Assembly (NCBI GenBank): GCA_964540515.1
Contig: CAZIMS010000002.1
Span: forward strand, 186,001-250,000
Origin: JAOAGA01 sp964540515
GTDB taxonomy: Bacteria > CALINM01
Length of the DNA stretch: 64,000 nt
Direction: 5' to 3'
Shown here: one piece after another, positions 9,372 to 18,311 of the stretch
Numbering within the stretch: position 1 is the stretch's first letter
Layout of the letters: every line of letters starts with the position of its first letter
Translations under genes and position numbers: made by a program
The notes under the pieces: generated by a model
Databases searched by the model: none
Told to the model about the DNA's origin: nothing
The model's input: only the letters and a program-made list of their open reading frames with translations

Positions 9372-10194
9372 TCAGAAATTAAAATTATTTTGGTGAATTT
9401 GTGCTTCTAGTTTCAAACGTTTAATTGCTAAATCACAATATTCCTTATCTATATCAATGCCTATACCTTTTCTTTTATTTAGATAAGCCGCAATGAGCGT
9501 TGTGCCACTTCCCAAAAATGGGTCTAATACAGTATCACCTATATAAGAAAAAAGTTTTATACAGCGGCGAGGCAATTCTATAGGAAAGGGGGCAGGATGC
9601 CCGACTCTTTTTTTACTTTCACCATTAAAATTCCATATCCCCTTTGTCCATTCCATAAATTCTTGCTTTGTTATGTCGTTCTGCTTACTACCACTAACTT
9701 TTTTCCAATTCTTTTTATAAAGGATTAATATTACTTCTACAGGCGCAATAACATAAGGCGCAGAAGCAGACATAAAAGAACCCCAAGCGGTTCTTCTAGA
9801 AATATTACCCTCATTCCAAATTATTGTAGAGTGATATTTCCATCCAATATCTTTTGCAATTTTAGTTATATCAGCACAAACAGATTGCTGTCCACCTTTG
9901 TTTTTGTCCAACGGAATATTAAGACAAAAACGGCCGTCATCTTTTGCTAATTCAAAACATTTTTTAATCCATTTTTTGCAAATTCTAAATAATCATTGTA
10001 AGTTAAATTATCAACATGGGAATATAATGAATATCAATATTATACGGAGGAGATGTAACTATTAAGTCTATCGAATTATTTGGAATAGCTGAAATTTTTA
10101 AAATATCATCTTTGTAAATGGTGATATTGTCATATTCAAAATATGGTTTTACATTTTTGATTCCCACATCATTTTTATTTTGTTTTATGACCAT
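9372..10194 (-). pseudogene. DNA methyltransferase (SPPY class), frameshifted
   Basis: The N-terminal piece (10194 to about 10010) carries the catalytic TSPPYNIDIHY, characteristic of N4-cytosine/N6-adenine amino-methyltransferases. The middle piece (DNLTYNDYLEF) lies in a second frame, and the C-terminal piece (from about 9975 to 9372) lies in a third and carries the SAM-binding DPFLGSGTTLIAA near its end, the order of a beta-type enzyme. Two single-base losses, one near 10016-10027 and one in the T6 run 9972-9977, explain all three frames; repaired, the gene would encode about 274 residues. It follows the XRE gene and precedes the HNH nuclease. Either it is dead or the lesions are homopolymer sequencing errors. 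Confidence 0.8.
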
Positions 10195-10209
10195 TATATT
10201 TGCATAAAA

Positions 10210-10415
10210 TTATTTAATTAACTCCTCAATGCTCACGCCAAGTGCCTTTGCGATTTTCGCCATAGTTTGGACACTTGGCCTGTTAACTGCTCCACTTTCG
10301 ACCTTGATAAGCGTTGTATATTTAATATCTGCTTTCTTGGCTAAATCGTCTTGAGTCAAGCCAAGTTTGGCTCTTAATTTTTTATGTTTTCACTTATAAC
10401 TTTTCCAATTGTCAT
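10210..10415 (-). pseudogene. XRE-type HTH regulator, frameshifted (RM controller?)
   Basis: Reading the minus strand from ATG 10415 gives MTIGKVISENI, then a frameshift in the A/T run at 10378-10383; after restoring one base the frame continues KLRAKLGLTQDDLAKKADI and onwards through VESGAVNRPSVQTMAKIAKALGVSIEELIK to TAA at 10210-10212. This is a complete 68-residue lambda-repressor-like (HTH_3) protein. Its place directly upstream of a methyltransferase and HNH nuclease suggests a C-protein-like controller of the restriction-modification operon (inference). Confidence 0.7.
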
Positions 10416-10500
10416 ACTAATAAAGTTTTAGTTGTATAAAGGTAAACGATCATTTTACTTCCACTACTACATTAACAAAAAATATGAAGTCAATCAATAA

Positions 10501-10992
10501 AAAGAAAACCCTAAGGATTATATCTGCAATTATGAATATAGAAGATACATAAAGATAGAAGGGGAAAGTAAAATTGGTCTTTATATAGAAAAGCTGAAGC
10601 AAGATGATAGATGGGATGGCTTACAGGAGGTAATAACAAATGCGGAGATAGGAGAAAAGGAGATACTGGAACAGTACAACAACCTTTGGGAAGTAGAGAA
10701 CGCTTTCAAAATAACCAAGCATGACTTAAAAGTAAGACCAGTATTTCATTGGAAGCCCAGCCATGTTAAAGCGCATTTGGCCATATCATTTTTGGCATAT
10801 ACCATATTAAAACATTTAGAATACAGAGTAAAACTGCAATACAAAAAACTGAGCCCAGAAAAGATAAGGCAGTTGCTTATAAATGTTCAGACCAGCATTG
10901 TTTATTACACACAAAAGAAAATACGCTATGGGTTGGCATCAAGAATATCGCAAAATGCCAAGAAGATATATAACCTGATGAAAGTACCCTGA
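10501..10992 (+). mobile_element. IS1634/IS4-like transposase remnant (C-terminal part)
   Basis: The frame is open from a TAA at 10498 to TGA at 10990-10992 and shows the C-terminal half of an IS1634-type DDE transposase: RYIKIEG...DDRWDGLQEVITN, then YNNLWEVENAFKITKHDLKVRPVFH with the final catalytic Glu region, then a hydrophobic helix and an AKKIYNLMKVP tail. An internal ATG at 10777 gives only 71 residues. The N-terminal half and any clear terminal inverted repeats are missing, so this is a dead relic. It marks the accessory patch as a site of past insertion. Confidence 0.75.
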
Positions 10993-11161
10993 TTATTAAC
11001 GCCATACATTATTGAAAAATGCTAAAAATGTAGTGCCCTGGTCAAGATAAACTTCTATATAATATAAGTAACTTATTAAATTTTTAGTCTGAAGTCGGGA
11101 AAAAATGTCGGCTCCAACTATATTTTGAAAAACAAAAAACTCAATTTGCGCATAAAATCGG

Positions 11162-11190
11162 CTGGCGAGCCCTCGCAGAGAGCAAGCCAG
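11162..11190. repeat. nested inverted repeat between transposase relic and tRNA-Ser
   Basis: CTGGC (11162-11166) pairs with GCCAG (11186-11190), and an alternative inner stem GCGA/TCGC lies at 11165-11176. It is 17 bases beyond the 3' end of the minus-strand tRNA-Ser, so it could be a tRNA terminator-like hairpin or a piece of insertion-sequence end. The rest of 10993-11207 shows nothing recognisable. Confidence 0.35.
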
Positions 11191-11207
11191 TAACAAGATT
11201 TTCTGAT

Positions 11208-11297
11208 TGGCGGAGAGGGTGGGATTCGAACCCACGTGTCCTTTAGGGACAACCCGATTTCGAGTCGGGCCCGTTATGACCACTTCGGTACCCCTCC
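11208..11297 (-). tRNA. tRNA-Ser (CGA)
   Basis: The minus strand folds as a class II tRNA with acceptor GGAGGGG / CCTCTCC, anticodon loop CTCGAAA giving CGA, a long variable arm, a GGTTCGAATCC T arm and an encoded CCA (plus-strand TGG at 11208-11210). Its 3' end faces the accessory patch 8.6-11.2 kb, the usual orientation when a tRNA gene serves as an integration site. Confidence 0.95.
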
Positions 11298-11299
11298 GA

Positions 11300-11764
11300 T
11301 TAGATAAAGAAAATATTTTTTTTGTTTCTTATACTTTTGAAAAAATTACTTAAGATTTTACCACACCTTTCTTCAAATATGCCACCTTGAATAGATATTT
11401 TATGATTAAAGGAGGATAGTTCAATTTTATGTTTTGTATAATATCCCCATTTATCGCTTTTTGCGCCAAAGTAAACCTCATCAACTCTTGCGTGTATCAA
11501 AGCCCCTATACACATTGGACAGGGCTCTATTGTTACGAAAACCTTAGCTCCCACAAGTCTATAATTACCAATTTTTTTAGAAATTTTTTTTATTAGCTCT
11601 ATCTCTGCATGGGCAGTAGGGTCATTCTTTTCAATAACTTTATTGCTTGCTTTAAAGATAAAATTTTTAAAAATTGCTACTGCTCCTATAGGAACTTCTC
11701 CTTTTAAAGCAGCTTTTTCAGCCTCTTTTATAGCGATTAGCATCATATCTTGATAGTTTACCAT
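11300..11764 (-). CDS. tadA: tRNA adenosine(34) deaminase TadA
   Basis: The 154-residue cytidine-deaminase-fold protein has the zinc/catalytic motifs TAHAEIELI (His ligand and catalytic Glu) and PCPMCIGALIHARV (two Cys ligands), and the RVDEVYFGAKSDKWG segment typical of TadA, which converts A34 to inosine in tRNA-Arg(ACG). The length and the absence of purine-specific features favour TadA over guanine deaminase. Its ATG at 11764 overlaps the end of the upstream transporter gene by 7 bases, so the two are coupled. Confidence 0.9.
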   Translation of the reverse strand: MVNYQDMMLIAIKEAEKAALKGEVPIGAVAIFKNFIFKASNKVIEKNDPTAHAEIELIKKISKKIGNYRLVGAKVFVTIEPCPMCIGALIHARVDEVYFGAKSDKWGYYTKHKIELSSFNHKISIQGGIFEERCGKILSNFFKSIRNKKNIFFI

Positions 11765-12675
11765 TTCACAATTCCCATCTTTTTTGCTCTACAAGTTTCT
11801 TCTGTTAAATCACAGATAAAGGGACAGGGCTCTAAATGAGTAGTTACGTCGGTATTTGATAACTCTAAGTCTATCTCTTTTTCTATTTTTTCTGAAAGGC
11901 TATGGGCATTTTCAAGAGAAGATTTTCTGCAGACAAGGAGATGAAAGTCAATATATTTTCTGCTTCCAGATGTTCTTGTCCTTAGTTTGTGATAGCCCGC
12001 ATAGGGGTAGGGCATAGTACTTATTATTTTCTCAATCTTTTCGTGTATCTCATCGGTTACTTTAGTATCTGTGAGAGCCAAAATACCATCTTTAAATATA
12101 GAAAAAGAAGAAAAAATAATTATTAATCCGATTACAATCCCTGTTATAGGGTCTAAAATTTTATAGCCAAAATAGAAAGAAAAAATTATAGACAAAATAA
12201 CGCCACCGTTGGAATAGACGTCACTAAGATAGTGAAGGGAGTCAGCTTTTAATGCAGGGGAGTTAGTTTTTTCACCAACTTTTTTTAGATAATGGGCAAC
12301 TATAAGGCTCCAAAAAAAAGAAATTATCATAACAAAGATTGCTAATTCAGGGGATCTAAGTGGTTCATCATTATAAAATCTAATAATAGCTTTATATATA
12401 ACATAGATTCCTGTCATTAAGATTATTAATGATTCAAAAAAGGCTGAGAGATCTTCTACCTTCCCATGACCATACCTATGATTTTTGTCTGGTGGCATAC
12501 AGGCTTTTCTGATAGCGAAAAAATTTAAGGTACTGATGAATATATCCTGTAGATTGTCAAGGGCGGAAGAAAGAATAGCGATTGAGTTTGTATACCAGCC
12601 TGAAAAAAACTTTACCAATGCTAATATTAAAACAGAAATTATGGCAAAAATAGAGGCCCTCTGTTTTTTGTCCAT
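11758..12675 (-). CDS. cation diffusion facilitator family transporter
   Basis: The product (305 residues from ATG 12675) has about six membrane spans in the first 210 residues and a cytoplasmic C-terminal domain. The membrane part has DNLQD in helix 2, HRYGHGKVEDLSAFFES in the loop after it, and DSLHYLSDVYSN in helix 5, which give the paired Asp/His metal site of FieF/CzcD-type proton-coupled exporters. Likely substrates are Fe2+, Zn2+ or Mn2+; the sequence does not decide. The frame also has an upstream TTG at 12690, but no ribosome-binding site supports it. Confidence 0.88.
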   Translation of the reverse strand: MDKKQRASIFAIISVLILALVKFFSGWYTNSIAILSSALDNLQDIFISTLNFFAIRKACMPPDKNHRYGHGKVEDLSAFFESLIILMTGIYVIYKAIIRFYNDEPLRSPELAIFVMIISFFWSLIVAHYLKKVGEKTNSPALKADSLHYLSDVYSNGGVILSIIFSFYFGYKILDPITGIVIGLIIIFSSFSIFKDGILALTDTKVTDEIHEKIEKIISTMPYPYAGYHKLRTRTSGSRKYIDFHLLVCRKSSLENAHSLSEKIEKEIDLELSNTDVTTHLEPCPFICDLTEETCRAKKMGIVKW

Positions 12676-12844
12676 ACCTAATTTTAACAAAAAATTAAAT
12701 GAAGTGTATAAAAAAGCCTATTCTATTGATATTCTCATGTAAAAATGATTAATATTTATTAATAACTCTTTTGCAATCGTTAATTATGTGTAACATTTTA
12801 ACTTGTAAATTGCATTTTTTGCTTTCAACTTAAAAAAAAATTAA

Positions 12845-12850
12845 TATAAT
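12845..12850 (+). promoter_or_regulatory. perfect -10 box abutting the start of the propeller-like gene
   Basis: TATAAT at 12845-12850 lies 7 bases before ATG 12858 with no Shine-Dalgarno between. The -35 region is weak. It suggests a leaderless transcript. Confidence 0.4.
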
Positions 12851-12857
12851 ATTCACA

Positions 12858-13958
12858 ATGGGGAAGTTTTTTTATATCCTTCTGTTAATTTTGTTCGCTC
12901 CATCTTATCTGTTAGCACAGCCTAATATCGGCTTAAAACTATATAATTTAAAAGATGGTACCTCAAGAGATCTTGCAAATTTTCAAGGTGGTAATCTCTG
13001 GATTTTAAAAGAAAAAAAAGAGCTTATATATTTTGTAAACGATGAGATAAGAATCTTCTCGATAGAAAAAGATAGGGTAAACGAAAAATCACTCCTAAAG
13101 GTTCAAGAAGATGAACTAAAAAATATTTCTAATATTGATAAAAAAGACACCTCTAAGGAAAAGAAAGCTCAGGAAAAAGTTGTATTATACTGGAATGTAC
13201 CCTTAAGTGTTGAGGGAGTTTCAGCCTTTGCGGTTGATAAAGATAATACATTGATAGTGGCTGACAATGTAGGTGATTTATTCATTTTTAATATTGTAAA
13301 AAAAGACTCTTTAGGCAGACTTAACTTACCCAAGGGCAATATCTCATCCTTACAAACCCTAAAAGACGGTTCACTGATAATTATATATAAAAATGGTGAT
13401 GTATTTTTTATAGAAAAAAAAGTTTATCCAATTATTTCAATTTTCCAAACCTTAAGTGATACTTATCTACCAAAAGAGAGGATAAATATCAGTGGTGGAA
13501 CTATAAAGTTAATGGATGATAATGAAAATGGAAATGAGCTTTCTTTTTTAATAGGACATAAAGTACTTTCAATATACAACAAGCCTGATTTAAGTTTAGT
13601 TAAAACAATAAAAGACGACAAGTTTGTTGAATGTGCCTGTTTTTTTAACGATGGATTGCTTTATTCTATTTTAGAAGAGGGAAAGATAGAGGGTACCTTT
13701 AGCTTCCACAGGCACTTCAGTGTTTTATCAAATTTCTATGAGAAAAAGAAGAGTGTTATCTCATCTCCCTCAGGAAAAAAATTTTCCTACATAACAGGAG
13801 AATCTTCCATAAAAATTTATAATATAGCTACAGAAAGATTAGTAGGTGAGATTGGTATAAATGTTAAAGAAATAAACGATATAAAATTTTCTTATGATGA
13901 TAAATATTTATTAATAGCCAACAAAGGCAATAAGATTAGCATATATAAGATTGAATAA
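12858..13958 (+). CDS. secreted WD40/propeller-like hypothetical protein
   Basis: The 366-residue product opens with a clear signal peptide (FFYILLLILFAPSYLLAQ, cleavage after about residue 20). The rest is a series of short beta-rich units of about 40-45 residues with GD, DGS and DDKYLLIA-type turns, e.g. VEGVSAFAVDKDNTLIVADNVGD and NDIKFSYDDKYLLIANKGN, as in WD40 or NHL propellers. No enzyme motif is visible. It stands alone between the divergent transporter gene and tRNA-fMet. I do not recognise a named family; a periplasmic propeller is the safest description. Confidence 0.6.
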   Translation: MGKFFYILLLILFAPSYLLAQPNIGLKLYNLKDGTSRDLANFQGGNLWILKEKKELIYFVNDEIRIFSIEKDRVNEKSLLKVQEDELKNISNIDKKDTSKEKKAQEKVVLYWNVPLSVEGVSAFAVDKDNTLIVADNVGDLFIFNIVKKDSLGRLNLPKGNISSLQTLKDGSLIIIYKNGDVFFIEKKVYPIISIFQTLSDTYLPKERINISGGTIKLMDDNENGNELSFLIGHKVLSIYNKPDLSLVKTIKDDKFVECACFFNDGLLYSILEEGKIEGTFSFHRHFSVLSNFYEKKKSVISSPSGKKFSYITGESSIKIYNIATERLVGEIGINVKEINDIKFSYDDKYLLIANKGNKISIYKIE

Positions 13959-13973
13959 AAAGATGATTTGATT

Positions 13974-14050
13974 TGGTAGCGGGGAGAGGATTTGAACCTC
14001 TGGCCTTCGGGTTATGAGCCCGACGAGCTACCAAGCTGCTCCACCCCGCG
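13974..14050 (-). tRNA. initiator tRNA-fMet (CAT)
   Basis: The 77-base minus-strand gene has anticodon CAT flanked by three G:C pairs (GGGCTCATAACCC), a D-loop AGCAGCTTGGTAGCTCGTC and encoded CCA, all hallmarks of the bacterial initiator. The first base C1 faces T72 instead of pairing; the usual bacterial form has C1 facing A72. Either way the unpaired 1-72 position is the formylation determinant. Confidence 0.95.
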
Positions 14051-14181
14051 TCAGTTTACTTAAATATTCTATATTTATTTCTTCTTAAAAGTCAATAAAT
14101 TATTTTGAGCTGGTCTCTGATGTTTGTATTGATGAAAGTCTCTAAATTATACTTGGTAATTTTTTACCATTTTGGTTAGTA

Positions 14182-14193
14182 TTTATCGATAAA
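14182..14193. promoter_or_regulatory. palindrome upstream of sigma-54 promoter (possible activator site)
   Basis: TTTATCGATAAA is a perfect 12-base palindrome about 70 bases upstream of the -24 element at 14263. That distance is normal for the binding site of a sigma-54 activator. The assignment rests on symmetry and position only. Confidence 0.35.
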
Positions 14194-14262
14194 CAAGTTT
14201 AAAGAAAGAAGTAAATTAATCGATTTAGCAGCTATTCCAAAGGCTATTTATTTTAGGCCTAT

Positions 14263-14277
14263 TGGCATATAGCTTGC
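14263..14277 (+). promoter_or_regulatory. sigma-54-type (-24/-12) promoter of the hdrA-mvhD operon
   Basis: TGGCAT (14263-14268), five bases, then TTGC (14274-14277) followed by T matches the consensus TGGCAC-N5-TTGCW with correct GG-N10-GC spacing. Transcription would start near 14289, leaving a leader of about 28 bases before ATG 14317, with GGGAGG as ribosome-binding site. Confidence 0.65.
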
Positions 14278-14316
14278 TTTGGAGAGGAAATAGTGAAATC
14301 TTAACAGGGAGGATTA

Positions 14317-17300
14317 ATGATTGGCTCAAATGTGAGCTACTTAAAGACACTTTTAGGGAAGAAAGATTTTGGGGATGTCCTTATTGTTGGTGGAGGTATC
14401 TCGGGGCTTCAGGGAGCTCTTGATCTTGCCAATGGGGGTTTTAAGGTATACTTGGTTGAGAGCGAACCTTCCATTGGTGGTCACATGGCCCAACTTGATA
14501 AAACATTCCCTACCAATGAATGTTCTATCTGAATACTATCTCCTAAGCTGGTCGAGGTCGGTCGGCATCCAAATATTAAGGTTTTTACTTATACTGAGGT
14601 TGAAGCCATTGAGGGTGTAGCAGGAGATTTTACAGTTAGGCTCGTAAAAAAACCAAGATTTGTAGTTCATGAGAGATGTACTGGTTGTGGAGTCTGTCAA
14701 GAGTATTGCCCAGTGAAGATTCCTGATGCTTTTAACCAAGAGATATCAAAAAATAAAGCCATACATATACACTTTGCTCAGGCCATACCTCTAATCGCTT
14801 ACATTAGTAAAGAATGTTTATATCTTAAAGAAAAAAAGTGCGGTATCTGTGAAAATGTCTGTGAAAATAGAGCAATTGATTTTACACAAAAAGAAGAGAA
14901 GAAAGAGATTAAGGTTGGAGCTATCATACTTGCAAATGGTTTTACCCCTTTTCCAGCAAAACTTCTTTATGAGTATGGTTATGGTAAATACAAGAATGTA
15001 ATAACAAGCATGGATTATGAAAGAATTTTAAGCTCCACAGGCCCTTACGAAGGAGAGATAAAAAGAACTTCTGATTTAAAACACCCAAAAAAGATTGCTT
15101 GGATTCAGTGTATTGGCTCTCGTTCTCTGAAAGAACCAGCCAAACCCTACTGCTCCTCAGTATGTTGTACATACACACAAAAGCAGGTAATTTTAACAAA
15201 GGATCACATTGCTGATGCCGAGTGTTGTGTATTTCATAATGATATTAGGGCATACGGCAAAGATTTTGAAAGGTTTTATCAGCGGGCAATTAATCTTTCA
15301 GGCGTAAGGTTTGTAAGAAGTTATGTTAGTATCTCAAGGGAGGATAAAAATACTGGCAATTTATTTATTAGGTACTCTACGCCAGATAAGGGAGTAATTG
15401 AAGAAGATTTTGAGATGGTTATCTTGTCGGTTGGGCTAAATCCACCTAATAATGCTACTGATTTGGCTAAAAAGTTTGGCATTGAGATTAATAATTATAG
15501 TTTTATTAAAAATGATAGTCTAATTCCTATAGAGACAAGCAAGAAAGGGGTGTTTGTTAGTGGCTCCTTTATTGAACCTATGGATATACCTTCTTCTGTA
15601 TTTACAGCAAGCGCTTCTTCAGCTAAGGCAGGAGAGTTTTTGGTTAAACAGAGGGGAAAACTATCAACAAAGAGGGTATATCCAATAGAGAAGGATGTAA
15701 CAAAGGAAGGGCCAAGGGTAGGTGTTTTTGTTTGTGCCTGTGGTGCTAATATTGGTAGGGTGGTTAACATTAATGAAGTTGCTGAGTATGCAAAGACTCT
15801 TCCCTATGTTTGTTATGTTCAGAAGCAGCTTTTTTCATGTTCTACTGACTCGGCAAAACAGATTACTGATGCCATAAAAGAACACAATTTAAATAGAATA
15901 GTAGTTGCTGCTTGTACTCCAAGAACTCACGAGCCTACTTTTAGAGATTCTTTACGAGAGGCAGGACTAAACCAGTATTATGTTGATATGGCAAATATAA
16001 GAGAGCATTGCTCTTGGGTACATTCAAAGGATAAAGATGCTGCAACAAAAAAGGCTAAAGACTTGGTGAGAAAATCCGTAGCAAGGTCTATTAAGTTACA
16101 GTCTTTAACAGAGATTACACTTCCAGTAGATAAGAGAACTCTTATCGTTGGAGGTGGGATATCAGGTATGAATGCAGCTCTCTCATTAGCTAAGCAAGGT
16201 TTTAATGTATACTTGGTAGAGAAAGAAAAAGAGTTAGGTGGTAACGCAAGATATATTTATAAAACTATTGAAGGATATGATATAAGAAAATATTTAAAAA
16301 ATCTGGTTTCAGAAGTTTATGGTAACCCATTAGTTCATATCTTTTTGGGGTCTCAGATTATTGAGGCAACAGGCTATGTAGGCAATTTTCTCACAAAGGT
16401 GAGAGATGAAAAAGGAAAGATTAACGAGATTAAACATGGTGCAACAATTATAGCTACTGGCGCAAAAGAGTATAAACCTCAAGAGTATCTATATGGATTA
16501 GATGATAAGGTTTTTACTAATAGAGAGCTCGAGAAGTTAATTATAGAAAAAGACGATATGGTCTTAAATAGCGAAAGTCTTGTTATAATTCAATGTGTAG
16601 GATGTAGAAATGTAGAGAGAAATTATTGTTCAAGGATATGTTGTACCCACTCTATTAAAAATGCTATTGATTTTAAGAAACATAATCCAAAGGCTGATAT
16701 TTATATACTTTTTAGAGATATAAGGACCTATGGCTTTAAAGAAGATTACTACAGACTTGCCAGTGAGATGGGTATTAGATTTATAAGATTTGAACCAGAA
16801 ACAGGCAATACTCCACAAGTAAGAAAAGCAAAAGAGGGAGGAAAAGATGTTATCAAAGTTTCCCTTTTTGATCCAGTTCTGCAAAAAATGTTAGAGCTTA
16901 AGGCAGATATTTTAGGTCTTGCATCAGCTATCATGCCTCGAGAAGATGCTGTTGATATTGCTAGTTTTTTTAAAGTTTCAATTGGTATTGATGGTTTCTT
17001 CAAAGAAGCCCATGTAAAGCTTAGGCCTGTAGATTTTGGAACAGACGGTGTCTATCTTTGTGGGCTTGCCCATTATCCGAAATTTATAAATGAGTCAGTA
17101 AGTCAAGCATTAGCATCAGCAAGCAGAGCTGTAACATTGCTTTCTAGTGATACAATATCTGCTTCAGGCTCGATATGTGAAGTAGAGGAGAAAAAGTGTA
17201 TCGGCTGTGGTGCCTGCATTGAGGTATGTGCCTATGGAGCTGTTGAACTTTACAAGACCTCAAAGGGGATGAAGGCTAGAGTAAACCCTGTATTGTGCAA

Positions 17301-17436
17301 AGGTGACGGGTTGTGTAATGCTATTTGTCCCACTATGGCAATACAGCTTAAGCATTTTACTGATGAGCAGATTATTAACGAGTTGGATAGCCTTTTTGAA
17401 GAGAAGGACTATAGTAAAGCAAGGAAGGTGGGGTAA
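14317..17436 (+). CDS. hdrA: fused HdrA-type flavoprotein, selenocysteine-containing
   Basis: This reads as one gene of 1,039 residues if the in-frame TGA at 14530-14532 is selenocysteine 72. Residues 1-71 end in TNECSI and the frame continues ILSPKLVEVG with no break in homology. The order is: first FAD domain (DVLIVGGGISGLQ near 19) with TNECSI-U; ferredoxin insert CTGCGVCQEYC (C121, 124, 127, 131); then from about residue 465 the canonical HdrA start (RVGVFVCACGANI), a second FAD domain (TLIVGGGISGMN near 608) and a C-terminal two-cluster ferredoxin (C961, 964, 967, 971 and a second set near 994). HdrA is the flavin-bifurcating electron-transfer subunit of heterodisulfide-reductase-like complexes. 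In methanogens the same position is Cys or Sec. ATG 14317 has GGGAGG before it. Partners HdrB/C are not in the window. Confidence 0.88.
14547..14566 (+). promoter_or_regulatory. SECIS-like hairpin after the hdrA UGA
   Basis: A 7-pair stem GCTGGTC (14547-14553) / GGTCGGC (14560-14566), partly G-U, encloses the loop GAGGTC (14554-14559). The loop starts 22 bases after the UGA, inside the range known for bacterial SECIS elements, and contains the GGU-type core recognised by SelB, resembling the loop of the E. coli fdhF element. Confidence 0.65.
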
Positions 17437-17488
17437 TAAGCTTAAAAGCTGATTATATTTTTGAGGATAGAAAGATTAGGAGGAGAGT

Positions 17489-18307
17489 GTGAGTATTAGT
17501 TTTACACCAAATATTGTAGGCTTTGTTTGCTACTGGTGAGGGTATGGAGCTGCTGATTTAGCTGGAGTTTCCAGACTACAATATACTAGTGAGATTAGAC
17601 TTTTAAGAGTTATGTGTACGGGGCGTATTGATCTGGCCTTCATCGCCCGAGCTTTCTTAAATGAGGCAGACGGTGTGTTCATAGCAGGCTGTAGGTTGAA
17701 TGAATGTAGTTATATAACACATGGCAACTATTACGCCCTAAATATGACTATCTTATTTAAAAGGGTTTTGGAGTACTTTGGCCTGTCACCAGAAAGGATT
17801 CATATAGACTTTATGACATCAAGCGATGCTCAGCATTTTGCGGAGAGAGTCAATATCTTTACTGAAAAAATTAGAAACTTAGGTCCTTTGTCGGAGGAAG
17901 TAAGGATTGGAGATAAAGAGTTAAGGGAAAGGTTCAGTCACCTTTTAACACTTGTTCCTTACATAAAGATAGCAAAAAGAGAAAAGTTTCTAACAAAGGT
18001 TAGTAACCCCGAGGAATGGAATAATCTTTTTACTTTAGAAGAGATTAAATCTCTATTTCAGGATATCCCTTCTTACTGGATAGACCCTGAAAGATGTGTT
18101 GCCTGCACCCTTTGTGCTCAAAGGTGCCCTGTTGATGCTATAGATGGAGGTAAAAATAAGATTCATATTATTAATCAAGAAACATGCATTAAATGTGGAA
18201 ATTGTTTCTCTGTTTGTCCAGAAAAGTTCAGTGCCGTTAAGAAATTGGTTAGAGAGGCTGTCCCTTCACCAATTACCGAAGAAAGACGCATTATATTAAG
18301 AAATTAA
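17489..18307 (+). CDS. mvhD: MvhD/VhuD-type iron-sulfur subunit, selenocysteine-containing
   Basis: Starting at GTG 17489 (AGGAGAG just upstream) the frame reads to Cys14-Tyr-Trp, then TGA at 17537-17539, then GYGAADLAGVSRLQY and on to TAA at 18307. MvhD/FlpD proteins have CxWCxYxGADLAGVSR here; the UGA sits on the second Cys, and the methanogen VhuD protein has Sec at this site. The product would be 272 residues: MvhD domain (1-130, with EADGVFIAGCRLNECSY), linker, and a C-terminal two-cluster ferredoxin (CVACTLCAQRC...CIKCGNCFSVC, from about residue 203). MvhD passes electrons between a hydrogenase or formate dehydrogenase and HdrA. It follows hdrA by 52 bases. Read conventionally, only a truncated protein from ATG 17612 would be seen, missing the 2Fe-2S motif. 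Confidence 0.88.
17559..17578 (+). promoter_or_regulatory. SECIS-like hairpin after the mvhD UGA
   Basis: TAGCTGGA (17559-17566) pairs with TCCAGACTA (17570-17578) leaving one bulged A and the apical loop GTT (17567-17569), 27 bases after the UGA. Position, bulge and GU-containing loop agree with bacterial SECIS elements; the sequence differs from the hdrA hairpin. Confidence 0.6.
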
Positions 18308-18311
18308 ATAT

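Noticed and set aside
10996..11283. Open frame of 95 codons on the minus strand across tRNA-Ser
   Set aside because: It overlaps the tRNA and has no ribosome-binding site or recognisable protein features.
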